A DNA stretch of 64,000 nucleotides, taken from JBHGBM01 sp041946965 (GTDB taxonomy: Bacteria > Acidobacteriota > Terriglobia > Bryobacterales > Bryobacteraceae). The stretch lies in assembly GCA_041946965.1 (NCBI GenBank), contig JBHGBM010000024.1, positions 5,237 to 69,236 on the forward strand, written 5' to 3'. Below, one piece after another: positions 41,758 to 50,097 of this stretch (position 1 is its first letter; each line of letters opens with the position of its first letter). Below the pieces are notes generated by a model. That model searched no databases. It saw nothing but the letters and a program-made list of their open reading frames with translations, and had not been told where the DNA came from. A program made the translations under genes and the position numbers.

Positions 41758-42822
41758 GTGCCCGGTGTTTACATCGCATACCCGTTCTGCGCTGGCAAAT
41801 GCACCTTCTGTAACTTCGCCTCCGGTGTGTTTCCGCGCGAGCTGGAGCAGCGCTACACTTGCGCGCTCTGCGATGAAATTGCCCGGCACGCGTGGCAGTG
41901 GCGGCCCGAAACGGTGTACCTGGGCGGCGGCACGCCCAGCCGCATGCCGCTCGATGCGCTGGCCCGCGTGCTGGCGCTGGTCCCCGGGCGCCCATGGCAG
42001 GAAGCGACCATCGAAGCCGCGCCCGGCGGCATCACGCGGGAGCGCGCCCGTGCCTGGGCCGCCGCCGGCATCACTCGCGTGAGCCTGGGAGTGCAGTCGT
42101 TCGTCCCGCTCGAAATCGCGCGCGCGGGCCGCAAGCACACGGCGGAAACCGTCGCCTCGGAGATCGCGCTGCTGCGCGACGCGGGGATCTCCACCATCAA
42201 CATCGATCTCATCGCGGGCCTCTCCGGGCAGACTGAAGCGGGCTGGAGCGAATCGCTCGAATGGATCGGGCGCCTCGCGCCGGAGCACGTTTCGGTCTAC
42301 ATGCTGGAAGTGGATGAGGACAGCCGCCTGGGCCGCGAGATCCTCGCCGGCGGCGCGCGTTACGGCGCAAGTGAAGTCCCCGAATCCGCGGACCTCTACG
42401 AGCTCGCCGTGGAGCGCCTGGCCGCGATGGGCCTGAAGCGCTACGAAATCTCCAACTTCGCGCGGCCCGGCTTTGAGTCGCGGCACAACCTGAAGTACTG
42501 GCGCCTGGAGCCTTACGCCGGCTTCGGCGCCGATGCCTGCTCTTTCGACGGCCGCGTGCGCCGGCAGAACCCGTCGAGCGTATACGAGTATCTTGCGGAG
42601 CCGCCCGAAATCGAAGCGGCGCATCCGGACGAGGAGCGCTTCTTCATCGGCCTGCGGCTGGCCGAGGGCGTGCGGCCCGCGCCCGAAGAGTGGCAACGCT
42701 ACCGCGAGCCCATCGGCCGGTTCCTCGATCAGGGCCTGCTCGAAACCGATGGCGCCGTCCTGCGCCTCACCGGCCGCGGAGTGCTCTATTCCAACGAAAT
42801 CTTTCAGGAGTTCATCGCATGA
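41758..42822 (+). CDS. hemW: HemW-like radical SAM protein (coproporphyrinogen III oxidase-like)
   Basis: 354 residues from GTG 41758. The radical-SAM cluster motif is CAGKCTFCNF directly after VYIAYPF. It is followed by VYLGGGTPSRM, GVQSFVPLEIARAGRKH, NIDLIAGLSGQT, YMLEVDEDSRLG and YEISNFARPGFESRHNLKYW, all HemW signatures. HemW proteins bind haem and act as haem chaperones. True HemN activity requires residues that this clade usually lacks. The stop overlaps the threonine aldolase ATG. It is divergent from the M23 pseudogene with 30 bp between starts. Confidence 0.9.
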   Translation: MPGVYIAYPFCAGKCTFCNFASGVFPRELEQRYTCALCDEIARHAWQWRPETVYLGGGTPSRMPLDALARVLALVPGRPWQEATIEAAPGGITRERARAWAAAGITRVSLGVQSFVPLEIARAGRKHTAETVASEIALLRDAGISTINIDLIAGLSGQTEAGWSESLEWIGRLAPEHVSVYMLEVDEDSRLGREILAGGARYGASEVPESADLYELAVERLAAMGLKRYEISNFARPGFESRHNLKYWRLEPYAGFGADACSFDGRVRRQNPSSVYEYLAEPPEIEAAHPDEERFFIGLRLAEGVRPAPEEWQRYREPIGRFLDQGLLETDGAVLRLTGRGVLYSNEIFQEFIA

Positions 42823-43868
42823 TCGACTTGCGCAGCGATACCGTTACCCGTCCCACCGCGGCCATGCGCCGCGCCATGGCCGAGGCCGAAGTGGGCGACG
42901 ACGTGTACGGAGAAGATCCCACCATCAACCGCCTGGAAGCGCGCGCCGCGGAGGTCCTCGGCAAGGAGGCTGCCCTGTTCGTGCCCTCCGGAACCATGGG
43001 CAACACCATCGGCATCAAGGTCCACACGCGCCACGGGCAGGAGGTGATCTGCGAATCGCGGGCGCACATCCTAAACTACGAGCTCTCCATGCTGGCGTGG
43101 TTTTCGGGTTGCGTGGCGCGGCCCATCGCGGCCGAGGGCGGCATTCTCAACTGGAGCGCCATCCGCGCCGAAATCCGGCCGCTCGGCCCGCACGCGGCCC
43201 CCACCGGCCTGATCGAGATCGAGAACACTCACAACATGGCGGGCGGAACGGTGTATCCGCTGGAAACCATCGCGGAGATCTGCGACGGTGCGCACTCGAT
43301 GGGACTGGCCGTGCACATGGATGGCGCCCGCATCTTCAACGCGTCGGCGGCGTGCGGCCGTCCGGTGCGCGAGATTGCCGCGAAACCGGACACGGTGATG
43401 TTCTGCCTCTCCAAGGCCCTCGGCGCGCCCGTCGGCTCCATGTTGGTGGGCGCGCGGGACCACATCGCCGCGGGACGGCTCTACCGCAAGCGCCTCGGCG
43501 GCGGCATGCGGCAGGCGGGAGTGCTGGCCGCGGCCGGGCTCATCGCGCTGGAGGAAACGCCCCGGCGGCTGCCCGAGGATCACGCCAACGCGCGTTTCCT
43601 GGCCGAAGGCCTCGCCAACCTGCCCGGCATCCGGCTTGATCCCACCGCGGTGCAGACCAACATTGTCATCTTCGACGTGCAGGGCACGGGCATGCAGGCG
43701 GCGGAGATCAGCGCGCGGCTCAAGGAGCGCGGAGTGCTCATCAATCCCGTGAACCAGAGGCTTATGCGCGCCGTGACACACTACGACGTGGACCGCGCCG
43801 GCTGCGAGACCGCGCTGAAGCGCATCTCAGAGGTTCTGCCCCGCCGCAGCGCCGCCTCGGTGGCTTGA
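42819..43868 (+). CDS. ltaE: Low-specificity L-threonine aldolase
   Basis: 349 residues, fold-type I PLP enzyme. IDLRSDTVTRPTAAMRRAM, GDDVYGEDPTINRLE, FVPSGTMGNTI, ENTHNMAGGTVYP, HMDGARIFNASAA and the PLP Lys in FCLSKALGAPVGS match threonine aldolases throughout. It cleaves L-threonine or L-allo-threonine to glycine and acetaldehyde. ATG overlaps the HemW-like stop (ATGA), so the two are co-translated. It converges with the ceramidase-like gene across 15 bp. Confidence 0.96.
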   Translation: MIDLRSDTVTRPTAAMRRAMAEAEVGDDVYGEDPTINRLEARAAEVLGKEAALFVPSGTMGNTIGIKVHTRHGQEVICESRAHILNYELSMLAWFSGCVARPIAAEGGILNWSAIRAEIRPLGPHAAPTGLIEIENTHNMAGGTVYPLETIAEICDGAHSMGLAVHMDGARIFNASAACGRPVREIAAKPDTVMFCLSKALGAPVGSMLVGARDHIAAGRLYRKRLGGGMRQAGVLAAAGLIALEETPRRLPEDHANARFLAEGLANLPGIRLDPTAVQTNIVIFDVQGTGMQAAEISARLKERGVLINPVNQRLMRAVTHYDVDRAGCETALKRISEVLPRRSAASVA

Positions 43869-43883
43869 ACCGTTCTCGCGCCT

Positions 43884-45293
43884 TTATCGGAACATCGAGT
43901 CGATGATCGCCACCGTGCGGTCCACAAGCGCCTGGCCGCCTTCCGGCCCCACCTTGTTGCTGGGGATCTCGGCGCCGTAGCCGCCGGCCGCCACGGCTTT
44001 GGCCGTGGGCAGATACCCGGCTGAGTCGCAGGCGAGTTGCACGACGAAGGTCTGCTCGGCCCGGCTGCGCGCCTTGATGCGCAGCCCGAAATCGAGGAAC
44101 AGCTCGAAGGGATTGGTCGCAATGGCGGTTTCGCCCAGGCGAAGCACATGCAACTCTATGGGAAACTCCGTCTCGCGATCCTGGCGGCGGTACCGCTCCA
44201 TGACCTCCTGGGCGCGGCGCATCAGCCGGAAGCGGTTGGGTTGCGCCGCGGGAGCCTTCTCCAGCCGGGCGTACTCCTGTCTGGCCCATTCGAGGTCCGC
44301 TTCCGTCACCTTGCGCACGGGCAAGCGCAGCTCCTCCACACGATGCGCGAAGGGAACCGCGGTCCGGATATCGGCCGCCGCCGCCGGGTAGACCTCTTCC
44401 ACGGCGCGGGCGATGCGGCGCGCGATCTGTTCGGTTTCGCTGATACCCAACCGTTGCCGCATCCGGGCTTCCGCCGCTTTGCGGATCTGCACGTGCGGCG
44501 ATTGGTCCCCGGCCGCTCCAATCATCGGAAACACGAAAAGATCCCGCCCGTACCGGCGGCGGAGTTCTTTCCTCGCATCGTCCCAGAAATCAGCCGAGAT
44601 ATAGTGCTGGCTCTCGGCCACCTGGGAGGGACATGCCACGTTGACCCCGATGCCGGACAGCCTGCGTTCGGGCGTCCACACGAAGAAGAGTTCCACCGCG
44701 TGGTCTTCGTAGCCCTCGATACCCATGAATTCGGGCCGGTCGAGCCTGGCGTACATGGTGGCCCGGCCATCGCTGAACACCGCCCGGCGGTTGTACCCGA
44801 GCACCGCGTGTCCCAGCGCCCAACTGACTCCGGCCGGCCTGCGAGCTTTCCATGCCTCGACCGCGGCGCCGCCCACCTTGTCCGTGAGGAATTCGATGAA
44901 CTCGGAGGGTTTCATGACGCCCTCGGGGATTTCGTAGTTGCCCTCCCTCATTTCCGGCGCGGTGTGCGTGTGAGTCGCGTTCAGTATCAGCTTGCGCCCG
45001 TCGAACCCGGGAATGGCCGCCTTGAGCCGCACGCGGAGGAGGTCGAGCAGCCGCTTGTCCACGGCGACCACGTCCAGCGAGACCATGATGGCCTGCTCCG
45101 GTCCGCTCTGGAGCGCCAGCGCGGTGGCCGTCACCGGATCGTGGACGGATGTGGAGATGCGCGTGTAAAATTGGCCGGCCAGCGCCACCGGCCGGTCCGG
45201 CGTAATATCGGCCTGCGCCCACCCGGCCAGCAGGTCCGCCGCACAAAGTGGCCCGCAGGCCGACAGCCAAACGGCTACGAGCAGTGTCCTCAA
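43884..45293 (-). CDS. Neutral ceramidase-like (alkaline non-lysosomal family) protein, exported
   Basis: 469 residues from TTG 45293, with GGAGG 8 nt upstream. A signal peptide (MRTLLVAVWLSACGPLCA) precedes LLAGWAQADITP and the Zn-site string LILNATHTHTAPEM, the start of the neutral/alkaline non-lysosomal ceramidase domain. IGAAGDQSPHV is the second conserved stretch. The C-terminal Ig-like domain of true ceramidases is missing, so the amide substrate may be different. It follows the XylR-like regulator by 19 nt, likely in one transcript. Confidence 0.85.
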   Translation of the reverse strand: MRTLLVAVWLSACGPLCAADLLAGWAQADITPDRPVALAGQFYTRISTSVHDPVTATALALQSGPEQAIMVSLDVVAVDKRLLDLLRVRLKAAIPGFDGRKLILNATHTHTAPEMREGNYEIPEGVMKPSEFIEFLTDKVGGAAVEAWKARRPAGVSWALGHAVLGYNRRAVFSDGRATMYARLDRPEFMGIEGYEDHAVELFFVWTPERRLSGIGVNVACPSQVAESQHYISADFWDDARKELRRRYGRDLFVFPMIGAAGDQSPHVQIRKAAEARMRQRLGISETEQIARRIARAVEEVYPAAAADIRTAVPFAHRVEELRLPVRKVTEADLEWARQEYARLEKAPAAQPNRFRLMRRAQEVMERYRRQDRETEFPIELHVLRLGETAIATNPFELFLDFGLRIKARSRAEQTFVVQLACDSAGYLPTAKAVAAGGYGAEIPSNKVGPEGGQALVDRTVAIIDSMFR

Positions 45294-45312
45294 CGTTATG
45301 ACCTCCGAACGA

Positions 45313-46515
45313 TCATAGCGCCGCCAGACGGAACCTTGTCCGCCGGTACTCGGCCGGGGGATTCCCGAATGCCTGCCTGAAGACCGTGGTCATGTGCTGC
45401 ACGGACCGGAAGCCGGTCTTGCCGGCGATTTCTTTCAGCGAGAGCGTGGTGTCTGAAATCAGCCGCACGGTGGCCTGTAACTGGGCGTCACGGATGGCCG
45501 CGCGGACGGTCCGGCCCAGCCCGCGCTTGAAATGGGCGTCGAGCCCGGAACGGGAGACGCCCACCGCATCGGCGACGTCGCGCGCCTGGATGCCGTCGCA
45601 GGCCCGCTCCCAGACGTAGCGCATGGCTTCGGCCACTTTGCGGTCTTCTACGGCAAAAATGTCGGTGGATCCGCGCGGCATGACGCCGATCGGATCGATC
45701 ACCATCCTCGTCCGGCGGGGCTTGCGCCCGGACATGATCCGGTCCAGCACGGCGGCCGCTTCGTACCCGATGCGCAGCGACCCCTGTTCGACGCTGCTGA
45801 GCAGCGGGGTGCTCAACTGGCACAGGAGTTCGTCGTTGTCGACGCCGATCACGGCCACTTCCTCCGGCGCCCGCAGACCGGCCGAGCGGCAGCCCTCCAG
45901 AACCAGTCGCGCGCGCTGATCGTTTTCGGCCATCAAGCCCACGGGCTTGGGCAGCGACGCCAGCCACCGAACGAGCGCCCGTTGCCGGGACGCCCAGTTC
46001 CGGCCAATCTGGCGGCGGTCCCGGTAGACCTGGCATTCGCGCCCCCTGTTTCCGACATGCTCGGAGAAAGCGCGCTCCCGTTCCACCGACCAACCGTTGA
46101 TGCGGGTTCGCACCCCCCCGTAGTACGCGAAATTGCGGAATCCGCGGTCGAGCAAATGGTCCGCGGCGATGCGGGCGATCGCCCCGTTGTTCGTGAACAG
46201 ATACGGGATACGGAACTTGGGATCGTACCAGCCGTAGCCGCTGCCGAAGGCCACGGCCGGCAGCCGCGATTGCAGCACGGCGCGCACCACGCGGGGATTG
46301 TCGAAGTTGGCGATGATGCCGTCCCCGTGCCAGGAGGCGAGAGCGGGGAGGCGCTGGTCCTTCAGGGCCGTTTCCTCGATGTAGACGCTCCATCCGGCGC
46401 CTTCCCGGAGGTACGCGGCGACGCCTCCCATCACCTTCAGGTCGTAGGCGCGCGTGGCATCGTAGATCAAGGCCACGCGCCGCGGCCGGGACGGCTTCCT
46501 GAGGCCTCGGAGCAT
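45313..46515 (-). CDS. XylR-like AraC-family transcription regulator with periplasmic-binding-type sensor
   Basis: 400 residues. The first 280 form a LacI/PBP1-like ligand domain (RRVALIYDATRAYDLKVMGG, DGIIANFDNPRVV, DHLLDRGFRNFAYYGG, VAVIGVDNDELLCQLSTPLL). The last 110 are an AraC-type double helix-turn-helix (RDVADAVGVSRSGLDAHF, LSLKEIAGKTGFRSVQHMTTVF). This is the XylR architecture, sensing a sugar directly in the cytoplasm. It is divergent from a ketose epimerase, with direct repeats between them, and upstream of the ceramidase-like gene. Those neighbours are its likely targets. Confidence 0.93.
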   Translation of the reverse strand: MLRGLRKPSRPRRVALIYDATRAYDLKVMGGVAAYLREGAGWSVYIEETALKDQRLPALASWHGDGIIANFDNPRVVRAVLQSRLPAVAFGSGYGWYDPKFRIPYLFTNNGAIARIAADHLLDRGFRNFAYYGGVRTRINGWSVERERAFSEHVGNRGRECQVYRDRRQIGRNWASRQRALVRWLASLPKPVGLMAENDQRARLVLEGCRSAGLRAPEEVAVIGVDNDELLCQLSTPLLSSVEQGSLRIGYEAAAVLDRIMSGRKPRRTRMVIDPIGVMPRGSTDIFAVEDRKVAEAMRYVWERACDGIQARDVADAVGVSRSGLDAHFKRGLGRTVRAAIRDAQLQATVRLISDTTLSLKEIAGKTGFRSVQHMTTVFRQAFGNPPAEYRRTRFRLAAL

Positions 46516-46535
46516 GTTTCAGCTTAGCAGAATCC

Positions 46536-46562
46536 GTAAAAGATTAACGGAAAGCTGTAAAA
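46536..46562. promoter_or_regulatory. Candidate XylR-like operator: 21-bp-spaced direct repeat
   Basis: GTAAAA at 46536-46541 recurs at 46557-46562, exactly 21 bp or two helical turns apart. A dyad CCGTAA...TTAACGG spans 46534-46550. It lies in the 106-bp gap between the divergent regulator and epimerase genes. Confidence 0.5.
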
Positions 46563-46621
46563 CAAACCCATTGCCGGACGCCGGCAACGATGATAAGAGT
46601 GATCGGCATTGGAGGCAAACC

Positions 46622-47485
46622 ATGAAATTCGGCATTCACTCGCTATTGTTTCGAGAGACGTTCCTGGAGAAGGATCTGCCCCTTCTGGAATCCTGCAAGA
46701 AGATGGGCTTCGACGCCGTCGAGATCATTCCCTTCGACCCGGACCATTTCCCGGCCGCAAAGGTGAAGGCGGCGGCGGCGGACCTTGGACTGACCATCAA
46801 CCTGGGTTATGGCATGCCCCTCGAATACAACGTCATCTCACCCGATCCGGCCGTGCGCAGGGCGGGAGTCGAATTCTCCAAGCGGTTGATCGACCTCAGC
46901 AACGAGGCGGGCGCGGAACTGTTTGGCGGCATGATTTACTGCGGCTGGGGCTACCTCACCGGCCGGATGCGCTCGGAGGACGAATGGAAGTGGGGCGTGG
47001 AGAATTATCGCCAGGTGGCCGAGTACGCCCAGCGCTGTTCCGGTCTGATCCTGGGCATCGAACCGGTAAACCGCTTCGAGTCGCACTTCATCAACACGGC
47101 CGCCGATGCGGTCAAGTTCATCAATGACGTGGGTCTGCCGAATGTCAAGGTCCACCTGGACACGTTCCACATGATCCGCGAAGAGGACGACTTCGCCCAA
47201 GCCGTGCTCCAGGCCGGCGCTCAGTTGGGATACGTGCACGCCTGCGAAAATCAGCGCGGCATACCCGGATCCGGCCTTGTGCCGTGGAAGCAGTTCTTCC
47301 TCACACTCAAGCAGGTGGGCTATGACGGCTGCATCACCATCGAGTCGTTCACGCCGGAAATCGAGAGCGTGGCCAAGCTCTGCTGCATTTGGCGAAAGCT
47401 GGCCGATTCGGCCGAGCAGCTCGCCACCGAAGGCCTCAAGTTCCTGAAAGGCGTTTACCGGGACACCTACGCGGCCGCGGCGTGA
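46622..47485 (+). CDS. Ketose 3-epimerase (D-tagatose/D-psicose 3-epimerase family)
   Basis: 287 residues, AP-endonuclease-2 TIM barrel. Metal and catalytic residues are evident: Glu in ILGIEPVNRFE, Asp in VKVHLDTFHM, His in YVHACENQRG and Glu in ITIESFTPE, the four-ligand Mn/Co site of D-tagatose/D-psicose 3-epimerases. It interconverts ketoses at C3 in the cytoplasm. A consensus TTGGAGG ribosome site precedes ATG 46622. Divergence from the XylR-like regulator suggests sugar-induced expression. Confidence 0.9.
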   Translation: MKFGIHSLLFRETFLEKDLPLLESCKKMGFDAVEIIPFDPDHFPAAKVKAAAADLGLTINLGYGMPLEYNVISPDPAVRRAGVEFSKRLIDLSNEAGAELFGGMIYCGWGYLTGRMRSEDEWKWGVENYRQVAEYAQRCSGLILGIEPVNRFESHFINTAADAVKFINDVGLPNVKVHLDTFHMIREEDDFAQAVLQAGAQLGYVHACENQRGIPGSGLVPWKQFFLTLKQVGYDGCITIESFTPEIESVAKLCCIWRKLADSAEQLATEGLKFLKGVYRDTYAAAA

Positions 47486-47498
47486 GCCGGAAAGCTCC

Positions 47499-50036
47499 TC
47501 AATAGTTCACGAAGAACGGCGACGACCAGGCGATCATCTCGTCCTGCTGCAACAGCCGCACGTAATAGTAGTGACGGCCGGGAGGCGCGGCGCGGTCCGT
47601 GTAGGAGAACGCCACCTCGCTGCGCTTGGGTTCGGTCGAGTAGATCACGGCGGAATCGCGGATGATGTCCACCCGCGCCACCGGCCCGGTGCCGCGCGCG
47701 CGGACCTGGATGGGCGCGCTGCCTGAGAGCTTGAACTCTTCGCCCATGAAGTGGTCCCCCATGCGCACGTCCAGCAGGATGTTGTCCGTGGCGCCGTAGG
47801 TGCGCCGCTTGCGGATGGCCTCCAGGATTCCCTGGCGGTCCGGCGTGAGCGCGTACACCATGGCGTAGGAGATGTGGGTCGAGAAGTGATCCGAGCTGGC
47901 CACGGTGCCGAGCTTGTAGCCCTTGCCCCACGCATTCGACACCATGCCCTCGGGGCGGTAGCCGACAATCCCCATGTGCTCGGCGTCGCGGGGCTTCACC
48001 GCCGCGTGCGGCGCCCCCTCCTGCTCGTAGCTCGTCCGGCAGCCCTGGAAAATCTCCACCAGCGGATCGAGCTCGGGATCCCAGAAACGCCAGTCGGTTC
48101 CCATGTTGTTGCCCGAGGTATGGGAAATCGCCACCGCGCGATAACGCCGCATGTCCTCCCACAGCAGCACGGTGTCATTAGCCACCAGCGAGGGCGATCC
48201 CACCGGCGGCTCGTCCCCCTGGGGACCCGCCGGAAGGGTCATGCCCGGCGTGCCCTCTTTGATGAAGAACGGCGTCACCCGCGCGTCGGAACGTTTCAGG
48301 AAGAAAATGTTCCGGTGCCCGAAGGGGAACTGCGCGCTGCGCTCGTAGCCGAAAATCGGCACATAGGCGCCCGGCGCATGATACATGTCCGTCAGCTTCT
48401 GGGTGAACCACCACCAGTACGGCCACGCGCCGCCCTGGTGGTCGGTGGAGGAGCCGAAATCCATGGCCGCCGCGTCGATCATGTAGCGGTAGAAGTCCTG
48501 AAGCGAGCCGTCGGTGGTGCCGCCGATATCCCAGCTCAGGTCGGTGTGGCGGTGCAGGTCGCCGCGCAGGAGCCGGTACTGGCGCCCGCCGATGTTCGCA
48601 CGGTACGCGCGCAGAGCGCGAATATCGGCGGCTTCGGCGGCGTGTCCGGGCCGGGGCTCGACTCGCGGCGCCGCCGCCGCCTTCAGGGTGAACTCGGCCG
48701 CCTGTGCGGGCGCGGCGATACGTCCCGCGTACACCTGCCCGCGCACCGGCCGGTGCGGGTTTTTCGGCGCGCGGTTATCGCCCGGCCACGCCACCCACAG
48801 ATTGCCGGACCTGTCCAGGGCCGCGTGGGGGCGCGTCCCCAGCCGTCCGCGGCTCTCCGGCAGCGCCAACGGCGCGCTCCACGTCCGGCCGTCGAACCGC
48901 GTGGCCCAATACTCGTAAAAGCCGCGATGCCCGAGCGGCTGGTATCCGTCCTTGGCAATCGGCACCGGGCGCGGCGCTCCCTCCGCGGTACGGCGCAGCT
49001 TGGCAATCAGCCAGACGCCTCCCCTGCTGTCCGCGTAAATGTGCGGATGGTACGTATAAGGAAGCAGGAAATCGGCGGGCATGGCCGCTGCGGGCTCCTG
49101 CCACGCTCCGGCGCCGGTGCGGCAGGCGACGCGGATCCAGCGTTCCCAGCCGAGCAGCGACCCGAACGCGCGGTTGCGCACGATATAGCCCTGGTCCTTG
49201 CCCCAGCCCACCGGACCGTCTTCCCAGGCGACCCAGACGCGTCCTCCGGCATCCAGCGCCACCGTGGCGCGCGCCTCGAAACGCGGCGTCGCCGCGACGG
49301 CCGATTCGGTCACGGCCGTGCCGCGCACCTCCGCCAGCCACACGTCGTAGTTGCCTTCCTTGTACGTGTCGTAGACCACCCAGGCCGTGCCCGCGGCGTC
49401 CATAACTGCGGCAGGTTCCCAGTCGTTGGCGGCGTGGCTGGTGACCCGCACCTCGGGCTGCCACTTGCCGTCGAAGCGGCGCAGCAGGATATTGCTGTTG
49501 CGCCCACGGAAGCCTTGCCAGACCAGCGCGGCGCGGCCCCTGCCGTCGCTCCACAGGCGCGGGTTGATATCCGGCAGCGGGTCCGAGGTGAGCCGTTCGA
49601 GCGGGCCCCACTCCTGCCGCGCCGCGTCGAACGGCCGGGCGTAGATGTCCCAGTTGCCGTCCACCTGTTGCGACCAGACCGCCCACCCGCGCCCGCCGGC
49701 ATCCGCCATCACCTGCGGCTGCCAGGTGTCGCCGGAGGCGCCGGGCACCCACAACAGGCTGCCCCACTTGCCCTCATGATGACGCCGGATGGCGACCGCG
49801 TCGGCGGAGCCGTCAAAACTCAGCCACGCCGCCCACACGGCGCCGTCCGGGCCGGCGGCGATGGCGGGACAATCGTCCTGCCGGTACTCGTGGCCCACCG
49901 CCACGGCTTCCAGTTCCGCTCCCGGCAACTGGCGCACGGACATCGCGGCCGCGCGCCCTCCGGCGCCTGGAGCGAGCCACGCGAACAGGAACGCGGCGCC
50001 GGCGGCGGCCGATGCGATCAATACCCGTCTTCTCAT
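47499..50036 (-). CDS. Exported beta-propeller fused to PHP-like/DUF3604 metal hydrolase domain
   Basis: About 845 residues from ATG 50036. ATG 50051 is an alternative. A signal sequence (RRRVLIASAAAGAAFLFAW) is followed by a repeated-blade propeller (about 40-450: AAGPDGAVWAAWLSFDG, VMADAGGRGWAVWSQQVDGNW, ALDAGGRVWVAWEDG). A PHP/DUF3604-like domain follows: LLRGDLHRHTDLSWD (His metal ligands), SSTDHQGG, ISHTSGNN and LGTVASSDHF. A short beta tail closes the protein. The propeller probably presents a substrate to the metal-dependent hydrolase. It converges on the epimerase with 13 bp between stops and is divergent from the second Oar-like receptor. Confidence 0.85.
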   Translation of the reverse strand: MRRRVLIASAAAGAAFLFAWLAPGAGGRAAAMSVRQLPGAELEAVAVGHEYRQDDCPAIAAGPDGAVWAAWLSFDGSADAVAIRRHHEGKWGSLLWVPGASGDTWQPQVMADAGGRGWAVWSQQVDGNWDIYARPFDAARQEWGPLERLTSDPLPDINPRLWSDGRGRAALVWQGFRGRNSNILLRRFDGKWQPEVRVTSHAANDWEPAAVMDAAGTAWVVYDTYKEGNYDVWLAEVRGTAVTESAVAATPRFEARATVALDAGGRVWVAWEDGPVGWGKDQGYIVRNRAFGSLLGWERWIRVACRTGAGAWQEPAAAMPADFLLPYTYHPHIYADSRGGVWLIAKLRRTAEGAPRPVPIAKDGYQPLGHRGFYEYWATRFDGRTWSAPLALPESRGRLGTRPHAALDRSGNLWVAWPGDNRAPKNPHRPVRGQVYAGRIAAPAQAAEFTLKAAAAPRVEPRPGHAAEAADIRALRAYRANIGGRQYRLLRGDLHRHTDLSWDIGGTTDGSLQDFYRYMIDAAAMDFGSSTDHQGGAWPYWWWFTQKLTDMYHAPGAYVPIFGYERSAQFPFGHRNIFFLKRSDARVTPFFIKEGTPGMTLPAGPQGDEPPVGSPSLVANDTVLLWEDMRRYRAVAISHTSGNNMGTDWRFWDPELDPLVEIFQGCRTSYEQEGAPHAAVKPRDAEHMGIVGYRPEGMVSNAWGKGYKLGTVASSDHFSTHISYAMVYALTPDRQGILEAIRKRRTYGATDNILLDVRMGDHFMGEEFKLSGSAPIQVRARGTGPVARVDIIRDSAVIYSTEPKRSEVAFSYTDRAAPPGRHYYYVRLLQQDEMIAWSSPFFVNY

Positions 50037-50097
50037 GCCGAATAACCTCATAAACGGATCTCGATGTATGATATCTCTCGGCAGCCTGGTGAAACAC

